This document shows, one piece after another, positions 28,860 through 42,135 of a DNA stretch of 64,000 bases (position 1 is the stretch's first letter; each line of letters begins with the position of its first letter). Location: NCBI RefSeq assembly GCF_003086295.3, contig NC_092054.1:36486393-36550392 (forward strand), written 5' to 3'. Source of the stretch: Arachis hypogaea (lineage: Eukaryota; Streptophyta; Magnoliopsida; Fabales; Fabaceae). The position numbers and the translations under genes were made by a program. The notes under the pieces were generated by a model, which was not told the DNA's origin, did not search any database, and was given only the letters and a program-made list of their open reading frames with translations.

Positions 28860-30303
28860 AATGAATTCGTGGATCAATAATTCAAAGGGGAATGTGTGAC
28901 TCTAAGTTTGGTATTCCACCATAAAGCTCAACTGAACACAACAACCTTTGAATTATATGAAAGGAACAACCATTCTAAGCAATCACAGAAATGCTTAAAA
29001 TCCTTAGCAGCAACTTCATTCCAAGGAGAATTCAAGGATTCAAAGAACAGAGAAGTAAGTAGGAGACTAAGTTTGGTGTTCACACACCAACTTAAGACTC
29101 AGACACTTGCCCATACATAGTTGAGCTAACCACTCAAGTGCTTGAGAAGCAAGCAACTTCATCACTCTTTGCAGGAAAGGAAACAAGGATCTTAGAAAGA
29201 ACATGAAGCAACAACTAGGAGAAGAAGGAGAAATCAGATTGTTCCTGGCAACAAAGAGAAAACAAGAAATTTCACAAGGTGGTGTTGTTCCTTGACATTT
29301 CTTTAAAATGGGTAAACAAAAGCATGCTTGTTCTGGTATAAACTGAAATTGTTGAATCTGTCTGGAATGTAAAGTTTCTAGTATGTTTGTCTGTTTAGTG
29401 CTTTGAATAAAGTGAATGCCTAGATGTTGGATATAACTTCACCTTCTTAAACAAAGGCTTGCCATGCTTGTTCTGTTTCCAAAAATAAAAGAAAAGTTTG
29501 AACAAAAGTAACTTGGCTCAATTAGTGACAAATCAAGTAGAATTAAGTGGTGGTATGCATGCTTGATTGTTTAGTCAGATCACTGGAATTAGAGTGTAGA
29601 ATTATCATTTTTTTGTGTAAAAATTGAAAACTGTCTATGGATCTTGATGAATAAATGTCTTTGGCCATGAAAAAGAAAGAAAAAGAAGAAGAAAAAGCCA
29701 CTGAAAAAGGGCAACCAAAAAGCAAAAAAATTTGAGAAAATAAGCTAGGCATCAATGGTTTGAACTTCTGAGACAAATGCCTGTGGTGTTTATGTATTAA
29801 GGATATGCTTGGATGAATAGGTTCTGAGGAGTGTTTCAACACTTGGTAACTTGGGTTAACTAACCCGGGATTATCAACCAAAAGTCCATTATCAAGAGCA
29901 ACCTAAATACAAAACATTTAGTCACACAAAGAGGTGCTGGGCACCAATGTCTCAAGAAGAAATGTGAACTAAAATGCCTGGAGTGGATATGTGTAGTGCA
30001 CTGATAAGAAAAAGAAAATGCCAAAGGCTGGTGCAACACATGACACTAAGCAAACAAGGAGCAAAGAAGCTCTAAGAAAAAAAAAGAAAAACAAAGAAGA
30101 GAAAAGTGCCAAGGACATAAGAGTAACAAGAGGCCATAGCAGTGTTTGATGGATGCAATGAAAAAGTGATAATCTTACCTGATGAGAATGAAAAAGTGAT
30201 GCTGCAACTTTCTGCATAAAACCCTTCTGATGAACTTAAAGTGCTTACTAATATAGCCAATGGGATTGCTTTCTGTTCATGCTTTTTTCTCAAATAACTC
30301 AGG

Positions 30304-30341
30304 ACTTGCTTAGGGACAAGCAAGTATTAAGTTTGGTGTTG
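30304..30341 (+). promoter_or_regulatory. Hairpin plus TAAGTTTGGTGTTG before LTR3
   Basis: Same as the module before LTR2: 8-bp stem ACTTGCTT/AAGCAAGT, then the conserved 14-mer directly against the LTR. Confidence 0.75.
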
Positions 30342-32768
30342 TGATGCCAAGGCATCTTAGGCTAGTTTCACTAGCATTTTTCTGTTAGTTTTAGTAGTTT
30401 TATGCATTTTCTTGAGCTTAAAGTAACCAAGAATGGTTAAATGAATAACAAAGCAATGAACCATCCAAACAGTATGATTTTGATGCAAATTCCATGAGTT
30501 TTTAGTTATATTACTTGAATGCTATGAATGGAAGATTTCTCATGAAATTTTGCAAGACTTTGATGCAATTGTTTGGATGATTTCAGGGAAGAAGAGGCTA
30601 GGCAAGGAAGCAACAAAATCAATAAAGGAAGCTTGAATATCACATGTGGAGTTTAAGTTCCAGTTTAAGCTTAAACTGGAGCTTAAACGCCAGAATCATG
30701 AGGGCTAAGAAATGCTGGAACTGAAGTTTAACCTCCAGTTTAACCTTAAACTGGAGGTTAAACGCCAGAATGAAAGTTTCAGCAAAGAAGCATTTCCACG
30801 TTTAACCTCCAGTTTAACCTTAAACTGGAGGTTAAACGCCAGAAGTGGGAAATTCGCCATGGGAGCAATTCCACGTTTAAGCTCCAGTTTAACCTCAAAC
30901 TGGAGCTTAAACGTGTTCGACACAAACTCTCACCAAAGAAGCATTTCACGTTTAACCTCCAGTTTAACCTTAAACTGGAGGTTAAACGCCAGAAGGAAGA
31001 AAGGCACCAGGAGCATTCCACGTTTAAGCTCCAGTTTAACCTTAAACTGGAGCTTAAACGTGTTCGACCAAGTTTTCTCCTCCAGGGTTGCTCTCTCCAT
31101 TTCCACGTTTAAGCTCCAGTTTAACCTTAAACTGGAGCTTAAACGTGTTCGACACCTCCAGGGCTACCTTTCCCCTCTTCCACGTTTAAGCTCCAGTTTA
31201 ACCTTAAACTGGAGCTTAAACGTGTTCGACCTCCAGGGCTGCCTTTCCTATCTCCACGTTTAAGCTTCAGTTTAACCTTAAACTGAAGCTTAAACGTGTT
31301 CGACCTCCAGGGCTGCCTTTCCTATCTCCACGTTTAAGCTTCAGTTTAACCTTAAACTGAAGCTTAAACGTGTTCGACTAAGTGACCCTCCAGGGCTACC
31401 TTCTTCCATTTCCACGTTTAAGCTTCAGTTTAACCTAAAACTGAAGCTTAAACGTGCTTCCACAAAAGGCATCACTGGAAGTGTCTGGCGTTTAAGCTGC
31501 AGTTTAAGCTTAAACTGCAACTTAAACGCCACTCTTGGAAAAGGTTTCTGGGCCAAAAATATTGCGGTTTAAGTTAGTATTTGAGCACAAACATTAACTT
31601 AAACTTACTCTGGTATGAAACCCAATTGAATATCATGGTTTATGGGATTGGGCCTGAAGGATTGATGAGTCTGAAATTTCAATTTGTTGAGTCATGTGTC
31701 ATTATTTGATTATCACTAAGTTGGCTCAATGAATGTTACAGAATTTGGATCAGCAGCCTCATCAAGATTATGGATCATAAACCCAAAGCAAAAGGAAAGC
31801 AGGGAGAGGCCTCAAAGCCCAAGAAACACAACAGAAGCTCAATATAGAAAGTGTATAAATAGGATAGAATTTAAGTTAGGAAGGATTTTTGATCTTTTCA
31901 TTTGGCTAGTTTTCATATCTTTGTAATTGAATTCAGAGCTATGACTCACTAAACCCCCTTTCATTGGGTTAGGGAGCTCTATTGTAATTCAATGAATCAA
32001 TAATAGTTTATCTTCTTCTTCAATCTTTTCTCTTGAATTTTGTTAGAAAGCTTCTCGATCTAATTCCATTGGGTAGTTGTCTTGGGAAAGAAACTACCCA
32101 TAATTGGAATCCTTCGGAACCTTGGGAAAGGAATGGAGGATTCATGCTAGAGAAGCTTTCTCACAGTGAATTGGATTGGGGTTTGGATGGATATTGTGAC
32201 ATGTAATCCTACCAAATTGTGGTTCATGAAACTGTGTGGTATAATCAGTGATCGAGCATCATCTCTTCTTATGAACATTTAAACCAAGGGATTGGGAATT
32301 TGTTTGTTTTTAGAGAGAATTGGTGAACCAAGGGATTGGGATCCAATCATATAAGATTGCCAAGCAAAATTCAATGAACGCATTGGTTGAGGAAGAGATA
32401 AACATGTTTTGATTCGGAGATCTCAATATCTCCTACAACCCAATGAATTCCCCATTTCTGATTTACCACTTTCTCTTTACATTCTGCAATTAAATTCATG
32501 CAATCACCCCCATCCCTTTTAATTTCAGCAATTTAGCTTCTCGCTCTTTAATTCATGCAATTTTACATTCCGCAATTCTCATCTAAATCTTGATTCTGCT
32601 CAACTAGAACATACTTCTAATCCGAATTGCTCACTCAACCAATCCTTGTGGGATTCGACCTCACTCTATTGTGAGTTTTTACTTGACGATAACCGGTGCA
32701 CTTGCCGGAAGGAATTTTGCCGATCGTGCAATTTCCTAAATCGTAGCATAACAAGTTTATGCGCATCA
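30342..32768 (+). repeat. Family A LTR3 (shared by A2 and A3)
   Basis: 2427 bp, TG...CA, 12 palindrome units at about 30650-31533, one with a single-base difference in an arm (AACCTCAAACT near 30892). TATA box at 31854. Nearly identical to LTR1 and LTR2. Confidence 0.95.
31854..31861 (+). promoter_or_regulatory. TATA box, LTR3
   Basis: TATAAATA in the same context as in the other copies. Confidence 0.7.
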
Positions 32769-32774
32769 AGTTTA

Positions 32775-32792
32775 TGGCGCCGTTGCCGGGGA
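32775..32792 (+). other. Primer-binding site of A3 (tRNA-Asp)
   Basis: TGGCGCCGTTGCCGGGGA, perfect. Confidence 0.92.
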
Positions 32793-33050
32793 TTGGTTTT
32801 CGATTGACAATTCTCAAATTGGAAGTTAACTAGATTGAGCATTTTTCTTGCTTTGTTAATTCAGTTCAAGTTACTTGTTGAATTTTAATTTCTGCACTCT
32901 GTTACATGCTTTCTTTCTTTATGCCTTTAAATTTAAGCAACTAACTCACTGACTCACTAACTATTTGAATTAATTCCTCAACTACTCTAACCATACTCTT
33001 CCATTAACCAAGAGTAGTTCAATTGTTTGTTGCCTGTGCGGTGTTCTTGT

Positions 33051-35822
33051 ATGACAGGTAGGAGAGGAGAGACATCAACTCCTCCATATACCGAACCAGA
33101 GAGGACCCTTCATAGACTTAGAAGGGAAGCAAGAGGGAAGAGAGTACTGGGAGAAGAAGAATCTGAAGGAGAATCTGAGGACAATTTTGAGGAAGCTCTA
33201 GATCTCAACATGGATAGAGAAGTTCACAACCATGAGAGAGCTGATGGAAACAATGCCATTCCTGAGAGGAGGGTTCTTAGTTCATACATAAACCCAATCT
33301 CTGGGAATTGTGGTAGCAGCATTCAGAAACCACCCATTCAGGCCAACAATTTTGAGCTCAAACCACAGCTAATATCACTTGTGGAGAATCATTGTTCATT
33401 TGGTGGAGTGCTAATGAAGATCCAAACCAACACCTCACAAAATTCCTGAGAATTTGCGACACTGTGAAGTCCAATGGAGTCCAGGAAGATGCCTATAAAC
33501 TGCTTTTGTTCCCATTTTCACTTAGGGACAAGGCAGCTAAGTGGCTGGAATCATTCCCAAGGGGAGCCTAACAACATGGGACGAGGTGGAAAGCAAGTTT
33601 CTGGCATGTTTCTACCCCCCACAAAAGGTCAATAGGCTTCGATCTGAGGTTCAGACTTTTAGACAACAAGATGGTGAAACTCTCTACGAGGCATGGGAGA
33701 GATTCAAGGATTTGACAAGGAAATGCCCACCAGACATGTTCCATGACTGGGTGCAATTGCATATTTTCTATGATGGACTCTCTTATGAATCAAGGAAGGC
33801 TGTAGACCATTCATCAAGAGGTTCATTGAACAGGAAAAAGACTGTGGAAGAAGCCATTGAAGTGATTGAGACAGTGGCTGAGAATGAGTACTACTATGCA
33901 TCAGAGAGACACAACACTAAGGGAGTCATGGAGCTGAACCATGTTGATACAATCCTAGCCCAAAACAAGGTGTTTGCTAAGCAACTAGCAGAGCTCACCA
34001 GGAAATTAGAAACAAAGCAAGTGGCTGCGATACACACACAAGATCAAGAGGAAGAAAGCACTGAAGGAGGTGATTGGGAAGAGGCCAATTATGTAGGAAA
34101 TCAACAAAGGCAACCATATGATCCACATTCCAACACTTACAACCCAGGGTGGAAAAACCACCCAAACTTTGGGTGGGGAAACCAGCAAAACCAACATAAC
34201 AAGTCCACATACCAAAACTCCAACCAAAGATCATACCAAGCCACACAAAACACTTACTCCCAACCATCATATCATGGCCAAAATAATCAACCTACCCAAC
34301 CTAATCCGAACCAACAATTTCAAGATCAATTAAACAGGATAGAAGGAAGGCTGGCAAACATGGGTCAGGACGTAAGTGAGTTGAAAAGCTTTAGGGATGA
34401 GGTGAGATCTACCTTAAGGGACCATGGTGAAAGACTAAAGAGGATGGAGTCTCAAGTAGGAGAGCTATCCCAACAAGCCCCCAAGTCCACAGCAGTGTTC
34501 CCTAGTGACACGGAAAAGAATCCTAAAGGGGAACAAAAGGGAGTGAGATGGGAAGACTGCAAAGCCATCACTATATTGAAGGAAATCTCAGAAGAAGAAG
34601 GAATCAGACCCTCAAAACAGGAGCCAGAAATCTTGAAGGAAAGTGTGGAAGAAGCTAAGCAGGAAAGTGAAACGGAGCAAGCCAAGGAACTGCAAAAAGG
34701 CATGATAGAAGCATATCAACCAAAAGCACCATTTCCTCAGAGGTTAGGAGGAGGAGAAAAAGGGAAAACCTATTCAAGGTTTTTAGAGACATTTAAGTCT
34801 CTCCATATTAATATTCCCTTTCTTGAGATTCTCCAGCAAATGCCTACACATATCAAGTATTTAAAAGAATTGTTGAGCAAGAAAAGAGTTTTGAAGGGAG
34901 GACAAACGGTAACAATGAACAAAGAATGCAGTGCCCTCATCAAGAAGGACACAGTTTCTAAGAAAACAGACCCAGGAAGTTTTCATATCCCCTGCATCAT
35001 AGGGGGAACAAAAATTGATAGAGGATTCTGTGATCTAGGAGCTAGCATAAATGTGATGCCTCTAACTCTCATGAAGAGGCTACAACTGAATGAGGTGAGA
35101 TCCACTGATGTAATCATACAACTAGCTGACAAAACTCAGAAGCAAGCTGAAGGGGTAGTTGAGAATGTGCTGGTTAGAGTGGGAGATTATTACTTCCCAT
35201 AGACTTCGTCATTTTGGACATGGAGGAAAGCTACCTACACCCTATCATTCTGGGCAGGCCATTTCTAGCCACTACCAGAGCGATCATAGATGTAGAACAA
35301 GGAGAGCTAATTCTGAGAATACGTGATGAACAGCTCATTTTCAAAGTTTTCAAACCTGCATCTGAGCCTGAACCAGAATCGGAAAAGCCTAAGGATGATA
35401 GTAGCCATCTATGTTTGGAGGAAAGCAAGCCAGCAACTGAAACTCTAAAACAGTCCTTGGAAGGCAAACGAGAGTTGCAAGAGTTAAAGCCACAAGAATC
35501 AATGGAAACAGATCAGAAGGATCCTCATTGCATAAGGGTCAATGAAGAAATCCTCAGGAGAAAGGGAAGAATTGTAAAGAAATTGCCAAGAGGGTGGAGA
35601 AACAAGAAAATTCCCACTGAAGGTTTCTCTCCGGGAGATAAAGTGATATCAAGCCATTATTTGCCAATTCCACCTGGCCTCAAAACCATTCCTTCCCAGC
35701 TCCCTCAAGTGTTCACAATCAGGAAAGTTCTTTCTATGGAACATTTAGAAATCATGAAGGAATCAAGTGGGGACGTTTTCATAGTGAGAGGAGAAGACGT
35801 CAAGCACTACAATCCACCCTAA
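33051..35822 (+). pseudogene. A3 gag-protease-IN tail, frameshifted
   Basis: Same type as A1 (14142-16916) from ATG 33051. Three one-base losses break it: GGGAGT to GGAGT near 33405, a five-G run shortened near 33560, and CCCC to CCC near 35198 in the protease. The pieces read 33051-33449, about 33560-35202 and 35214-35822. The first two losses recur in A6. The protease DLGAS motif and the integrase-like tail are present. All three are homopolymer losses, so consensus error cannot be excluded. Confidence 0.85.
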
Positions 35823-35833
35823 CAAGGGACAAC

Positions 35834-35881
35834 TGTCAAGCTAGTGACGTTAAAGAAGCGCTTCATGGGAGGCAACCCATG
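35834..35881 (+). promoter_or_regulatory. Post-gag two-hairpin element, A3 copy
   Basis: TGTC-8 nt-GACG (one G-T pair), AAGCGCTT, CATGGG-AGGCAA-CCCATG. Confidence 0.75.
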
Positions 35882-36899
35882 TTTTAATATCCTTACTTTT
35901 TTGTTGTGCATTTAATAAAGCATGGTTTCTTATGCATGAACTTGAATCCTCAGGACAACTGCTGAAAGAGTGCACTAAACATTGCATGTAAAATACAATT
36001 TGTCTCTAAGTTTGGTGTGCCTGAAGGCACCCCAAATTTTATTCAAAATGCATTCAATTTTTCATTCAAAATGCACAACCAAACATTAAGTTTGGTGTTC
36101 CTCTTTGAACACGGTTCATGAAAAGCAAGAAGTTCCTCTGGATTTCGAATTTCATGACAAGTATACCATTCGCATGTTTTAATGCTTTGGTTTCAATCAC
36201 TTAGGGTAGTAAATTTGTTTAGAATCAAAGAGCCAAAGTGACTATGATTTATTAGAATTATGCACATTCATTAAGGACAACCAATATGGATTTCATGTCA
36301 TCAGGAGACTTTACCAAACACTAAGTTTGGTGTCCAGTAATAAGTGTGCATACATACAAAAGTCACGGCTATAAGCTCATGAAGTCAATCATTGATTTAC
36401 ATGTGCAAGTACTATTCATCATTCACATGGACCGAAAAATGATAGCAAACTTGTTTGTTTGTGCAGGTACAAAAGAAAAGACAAAAATGGAGGAAAAAGA
36501 CAAAGGGAGGTACGATGCTTGGTCAAAAAGAAAGTTCACAAGTCTTTGAAACTAACACATGGAAAAAGGAAGTTCTACAAGAAAAGATAGCCACATGTAC
36601 AACCTAATGCACCCGGAATACTTCCAAGAAAATGAAAAGCAATTCGTCCTTCTCCCTAATTCATATATTTACCATCAAGCCACCCTTCACAAACCACCCT
36701 AGCCGTCCATTTTTCACTCACGGGCACTATAAAGAACCACTTGGGAACGAGTTCAACACTACCAAATCTCCTTCATGCACATTTTCTTCATCATAGCATA
36801 ACTATCTCTTGCCGAAAACAACCTCACCACACTTCCAACAACACTTCTTGCTTCACCTTGTCAACTTTAGCTTGTCACTTACCCAAAACTAAAGAACCA

Positions 36900-38340
36900 A
36901 TGGCAGCTTCATCTAGCCACAAAAGAAGAAAAGACAAGCAGCCAATGGAGGAGAACAGGGAATTCGATGCATGGAGATACAAATCAGTTTTCCATGAGAT
37001 TCAAGCCGAATGGATGAGACCTAAAAGGTATAGCTGAGGTTCCTTACTTGAAAGATGACCAGGTGTTGGGAAGATCAAAGGAAGTAGTCTGACTAGCAAT
37101 CATAAATCAACATCATTGTAAGGATTCACAATCATGAGGAATAACCAGAAACTAAAAAGCTATGTGAGAGGGGTGGAAGTTGACTTCAGTCCCAAAGCAA
37201 TCATGAAAACTCTTGGGCTGAAAACATACATTTCAGCCAAGCAAGTTATTGAAGAAAGATGATAGGAGAACCTGACTATACAACTATTGCTGATACCTTG
37301 TGCCATCAGAGCTGAATGGGTGAGAAAAACAAGAGGGGCTCCAAGAGTCTTGAGAAGGGGAGACCTAACACCGAAGCTAAAGGGTGGTATGCAATAGTTA
37401 GGAGATCCTCCTACCACTACAAACTCTTCAGAAATAGTCCCTAAAAGAGCCATCTTGCTACATTGCATTATGGTGGAGGGAGATTAAAGTTCATAAACTC
37501 ATTGCTGAACAGATACAAGAGCTTAGTGAGAAAAGTGACCCTGAATCCTGCTCACTTCCCTAGCACCATCATTAGACTATGCATCGATGCCAAGTACACT
37601 TGAAGACGAAAGACCTAATTGGCTATATCCTGGATTGGCTATAACTGCGTACAGAATGACTCTTGGCCCAATTGCTCCAAGACATACCAAAAAGAAGAAA
37701 TGAAGAAGGGCAACAAGCAGAAGCAGAGCAAGAAGCGGAACAAGAAGGACAGGAAGGAGAAGACGGAGAAGAAGAGCAAGAAGAGCAAGGAATTCCAGAA
37801 AGAAGACAACAAATTCCCAGAGACCCCATGGATATGAGCAGAATGCAGGAAATCATAGAAGGAATGTCTCAACAATACATGAGTCTCAGGAGAGACAAGA
37901 GGACTTTCACTTAAAAATGATGGATATGCAAAGGAACTTTGAATCAAGATTCTTAGATCTGCAAAGGGAACAGAATTTACACTTACAGGAATCCTTCAGC
38001 CACATATGCCAACACCAAGATGCCAATGTCTTGGCAATCAAGGAAGCCACCACTTTACAGAATGCAAGATACTCAGTTCAAGCTGATTACACATCAGTTC
38101 TCAAATCAAGCTTAACTACATAGGGGAACATCTACACAAGATGGACCCAGCATTCCCAGCTTTGATGAGTATTCAAAGGGAGGAAAGAAGGAGAAATAAA
38201 CAAGGCAATGATCCTTGAAAAGGAGTGGAAGAAACAATGAAAAAGGTTGGATTCTGGAAAAAGCTCATAAGAAAAGACAAAGGAAGTACAAGTGGTCAAA
38301 AAGAGGCAGGAAGCAAGAAGAAGCAGGATCCAAGAATTAA
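36900..38340 (+). pseudogene. A3 ORF2, heavily frameshifted
   Basis: Corresponds to A1 ORF2 from ATG 36900. Intact to about 37027, then dozens of one-base deletions and a scrambled stretch (about 37030-37160) break the frame. The errors continue into the non-coding sequence up to the gap, so they look like low consensus quality rather than decay of a gene. Confidence 0.75.
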
Positions 38341-39395
38341 GAAGAACCAAGCATAAATAAGAGGTGGCCTCGTTCCTTAATAATCAAATGATAATTGGTG
38401 AATTGTCTTTATGAGCTTCTTTCATCATAAGCCATTTAAGTGTTATGTGGAGTTTTTAGTATGAGTGTCTGTTTATGCTTGAATAAAGCGAATGCCTAGA
38501 TGTTGGATATAACTTCACCTTCTTAAACAAATGCTTGCCATGCTGTTCTGTTTCCAAAAATAAAAGAAAAGTTTGAAACAAAAGTAACTTGGCTCAATAG
38601 TGACAAATCAAGTAGAATTAAGTGTGGTATGCATGCTTGATTGTTTAGTCAGATCACTGGAATTAGAGTGTAGAATTATCATTTTTTTTTGTGTAGAAAT
38701 TGAAAACTGTCTATGGATCTTGATGAATAAATGTCTTTGGCCATGAAAAAGAAAGAAAAAGAAGAAGAAAAAGCCACTGAAAAAGGGCAACCAAAAAGCA
38801 AAAAAATTTGAGAAAATAAGCTAGGCATCAATGGTTGAACTTCTGAGACAAATGCCTGTGGTGTTTATGTATTAAGGATATGCTTGGATGAATAGGTTCT
38901 GAGAGTGTTTCAACACTTGGTAACTGGGTTAACTAACCGGGATTATCAACCAAAAGTCCATATCAAGAGCAACCTAAATACAAAACATTTAGTCACACAA
39001 AGAGTGCTGGCACCAATGCTCAAGAAGAAATGTGAACTAAAATGCTGGATGGATGTGTAGTGCACTGATAAGAAAAAGAAATGCAAAGGCTGGTGCAACA
39101 ACACTAAGCAACAAGGAGCAAAGAAGCTCTAAGAAAAAGAAAAGAAAAACAAAGAAGAGAAAAGTGCCAAGGACATAAGAGTAACAAGAGGCCATAGCAG
39201 TGTTTGTTGGATGCAATGAAAAAGTGATAATCTTACCTGATGAGAATGAAAAAGTGATGCTGCAACTTTCTGCATAAACCCTTCTGATGAACTTAAAGGC
39301 TTACTAATATAGCCAATGGGATTGCTTTCTGTTCATGCTTTTTTTCTCAAATAACTCAGGACTTGCTTAGGGACAAGCAAGTATAAGTTTGGTTG
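38341..39395 (+). other. A3 3' untranslated region, error-rich
   Basis: Equivalent to 19504-20587 of A1, with many single-base deletions, including in the pre-LTR motif (TATAAGTTTGGTTG instead of TAAGTTTGGTGTTG). Confidence 0.7.
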
Positions 39396-41920
39396 TGATG
39401 CCAAGGCATCTTAGGCTAGTTTCACTAGCATTTTCTATTAGTTTTAGTAGTTTTATGCATTTCTTGAGCTTAAAGTAACCAAGAATGGTTAAATGAATAA
39501 CAAAGCAATGAACCATCCAAACAGTATGATTTTGATGCAAATTCCATGAGTTTTTAGTTATATTACTTGAATGCTATGAATGGAAGATTTCTCATGAAAT
39601 TTTGCAAGACTTTGATGCAATTGTTTGGATGATTTCAGGGAAGAAGAGGCTAGGCAAAGGAAGCAACAAAATCAATAAAGGAAGCTTGAATATCAATGTG
39701 GAGTTTAAGTTCAGTTTAAGCTTAAACTGGAGCTTAAACGCCAGAATCATGAGGGCTAAGAAATGCTGGAACTAAGTTTAACCTCCAGTTTAACCTTAAA
39801 TGGAGGTTAAATGCCAGAATGAAAGTCTCACCAAAGAAGCATTTCCACGTTTAACCTCCAGTTTAACCTTAAACTGGAGGTAAACGCCAGAAGTGGGGAA
39901 ATTCACCATGGGAGCAATTCCACGTTTAAGCTCCAGTTTAAACCTTAAACTGGAGCTTAAACGTGTTCGACACAAACTCTCACCAAAGAAGCATTTTCAC
40001 GTTTAACCTCCAGTTTAACCTTAAACTGGAGGTTAAACGCCAGAAGGAAGAAAGGCACCAGGAGCATTCCACGTTTAAGCTCCAGTTTAACCTTAAACTG
40101 AGCTTAAACGTGTTCGACACCTCCAGGGCTACCTTTCCCCTCTTCCACGTTTAAGCTCTAGTTTAACCTTAAACTGGAGCTTAAACGTGTTCGACCTCCA
40201 GGGCTGCCTTTCCTATCTCCACGTTTAAGCTTCAGTTTAACCTTAACTGAAGCTTAAACGTGTTCGACTAAGTGAAACCCTCAGGGCTGCCTTCTTCCAT
40301 TTCCACGTTTAAGCTTCAGTTTAACCTAACTGAAGCTTAAACGCTTCCACAAAAGGCATCCTGGATAGTGTCTGGCGTTTAAGCTGCAGTTTAAGCTTAA
40401 ANNNNNNNNNNNNNNNNNNNNNNNNNNNNNNNNNNNNNNNNNNNNNNNNNNNNNNNNNNNNNNNNNNNNNNNNNNNNNNNNNNNNNNNNNNNNNNNNNNN
40501 NNNNNNNNNNNNNNNNNNNNNNNNNNNNNNNNNNNNNNNNNNNNNNNNNNNNNNNNNNNNNNNNNNNNNNNNNNNNNNNNNNNNNNNNNNNNNNNNNNNN
40601 NNNNNNNNNNNNNNNNNNNNNNNNNNNNNNNNNNNNNNNNNNNNNNNNNNNNNNNNNNNNNNNNNNNNNNNNNNNNNNNNNNNNNNNNNNNNNNNNNNNN
40701 NNNNNNNNNNNNNNNNNNNNNNNNNNNNNNNNNNNNNNNNNNNNNNNNNNNNNNNNNNNNNNNNNNNNNNNNNNNNNNNNNNNNNNNNNNNNNNNNNNNN
40801 NNNNNNNNNNNNNNNNNNNNNNNNNNNNNNNNNNNNNNNNNNNNNNNNNNNNNNNNNNNNNNNNNNNNNNNNNNNNNNNNNNNNNNNNNNNNNNNNNNNN
40901 NNNNNNNNNNNNNNNNNNNNNNNNNNNNNNNNNNNNNNNNNNNNNNNNNNNNNNNNNNNNNNNNNNNNNNNNNNNNNNNNNNNNNNNNNNNNNNNNNNNN
41001 NNNNNNNNNNNNNNNNNNNNNNNNNNNNNNNNNNNNNNNNNNNNNNNNNNNNNNNNNNNNNNNNNNNNNNNNNNNNNNNNNNNNNNNNNNNNNNNNNNNN
41101 NNNNNNNNNNNNNNNNNNNNNNNNNNNNNNNNNNNNNNNNNNNNNNNNNNNNNNNNNNNNNNNNNNNNNNNNNNNNNNNNNNNNNNNNNNNNNNNNNNNN
41201 NNNNNNNNNNNNNNNNNNNNNNNNNNNNNNNNNNNNNNNNNNNNNNNNNNNNNNNNNNNNNNNNNNNNNNNNNNNNNNNNNNNNNNNNNNNNNNNNNNNN
41301 NNNNNNNNNNNNNNNNNNNNNNNNNNNNNNNNNNNNNNNNNNNNNNNNNNNNNNNNNNNNNNNNNNNNNNNNNNNNNNNNNNNNNNNNNNNNNNNNNNNN
41401 NAAATTGTGGTCATGAACTGTGTGTAAATAGTGATCGAGCATACTCTTCTTATGAACATTAACAGGATTGGGAATTGTTTGTTTTTAGAAGATTGTGAAC
41501 CAAGGATTGGGATCCAATCATATAAGATGCCAAGCAAATTCAATGAACGGCTTGGTTTGAGGAAGAGATAAACATGTTTGATTCGGAGAATCTCAATATC
41601 TCTACAACCCAATGAATTCCCATTTCTGATTTAACCACTTTCTCTTTACATCTGCAATTAAATTCATGCAATCACCCCATCCCTTTTAATTTCAGCAATT
41701 TAGCTCTCGCTCTTTAATTCATGCAATTTTACATTCCGCAATTCTCATCTAAATCTGATTCTGCTCAACTGACATACTTCTAATCCGAATTGCTCACTCA
41801 ACCAATCTTGTGGGATTCGACCTCACTCTATTGTGAGTTTTTACTTGACGATAACCGGTGCACTGCGGAAGGAATTTGCCGATCGTGCAATTTCTAACGA
41901 CATAACAAGTTTATCGCACA
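39396..41920 (+). repeat. Family A LTR4 (shared by A3 and A4), interrupted by gap
   Basis: Starts TGATGCC at 39396; palindrome units run from about 39700 to the gap; resumes at 41402 and ends near 41920. It lacks one GCTCCAG unit and one GCTTCAG unit relative to LTR1, the same two that LTR5 lacks. Both flanks of the gap are full of one-base deletions. The primer site after it (about 41926) is damaged. Confidence 0.85.
40402..41401. other. Assembly gap, 1000 N
   Basis: Exactly 1000 N, which suggests a placeholder length. By comparison with LTR5 (about 49465 to 50180) the true missing sequence is probably about 0.7 kb of LTR, if nothing else lies there. Confidence 0.97.
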
Positions 41921-42135
41921 AGTTATGGCGGCGGATGGCGATGACAATTTCAATTGGAGTTACAATGGCTTTTTGCTTTGTTTAGTTCAGTCTTGTTGAA
42001 TTTTTTTCTGATCTTTACATGCTTCTTTCTTTGCCTTTATTTAGCACAACTCACTGATCAAATATTGATTAATTCCTCAACACTCTAAATACTCTTCATA
42101 ACAAGAATTAATTGTTTGTTGCGTGCGTGTTTTGT

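Larger units (their letters stand above)
28700..30341 (+). other. A2 3' untranslated region, no ORF2
   Basis: Contains the two-hairpin element (28710-28757), TAAGTTTGGTGT words near 28835, 28902 and 29067, and an acceptor-like CACTCTTTGCAG at about 29163-29174. No frame resembling ORF2 is present. From about 29392 it matches the end of A1. It closes with the ACTTGCTT/AAGCAAGT hairpin (30304-30325) and TAAGTTTGGTGTTG (30328-30341). Confidence 0.8.

Noticed and set aside
40321..41612. Two long minus-strand open frames over the gap
   Set aside because: They consist of unknown residues translated from N.
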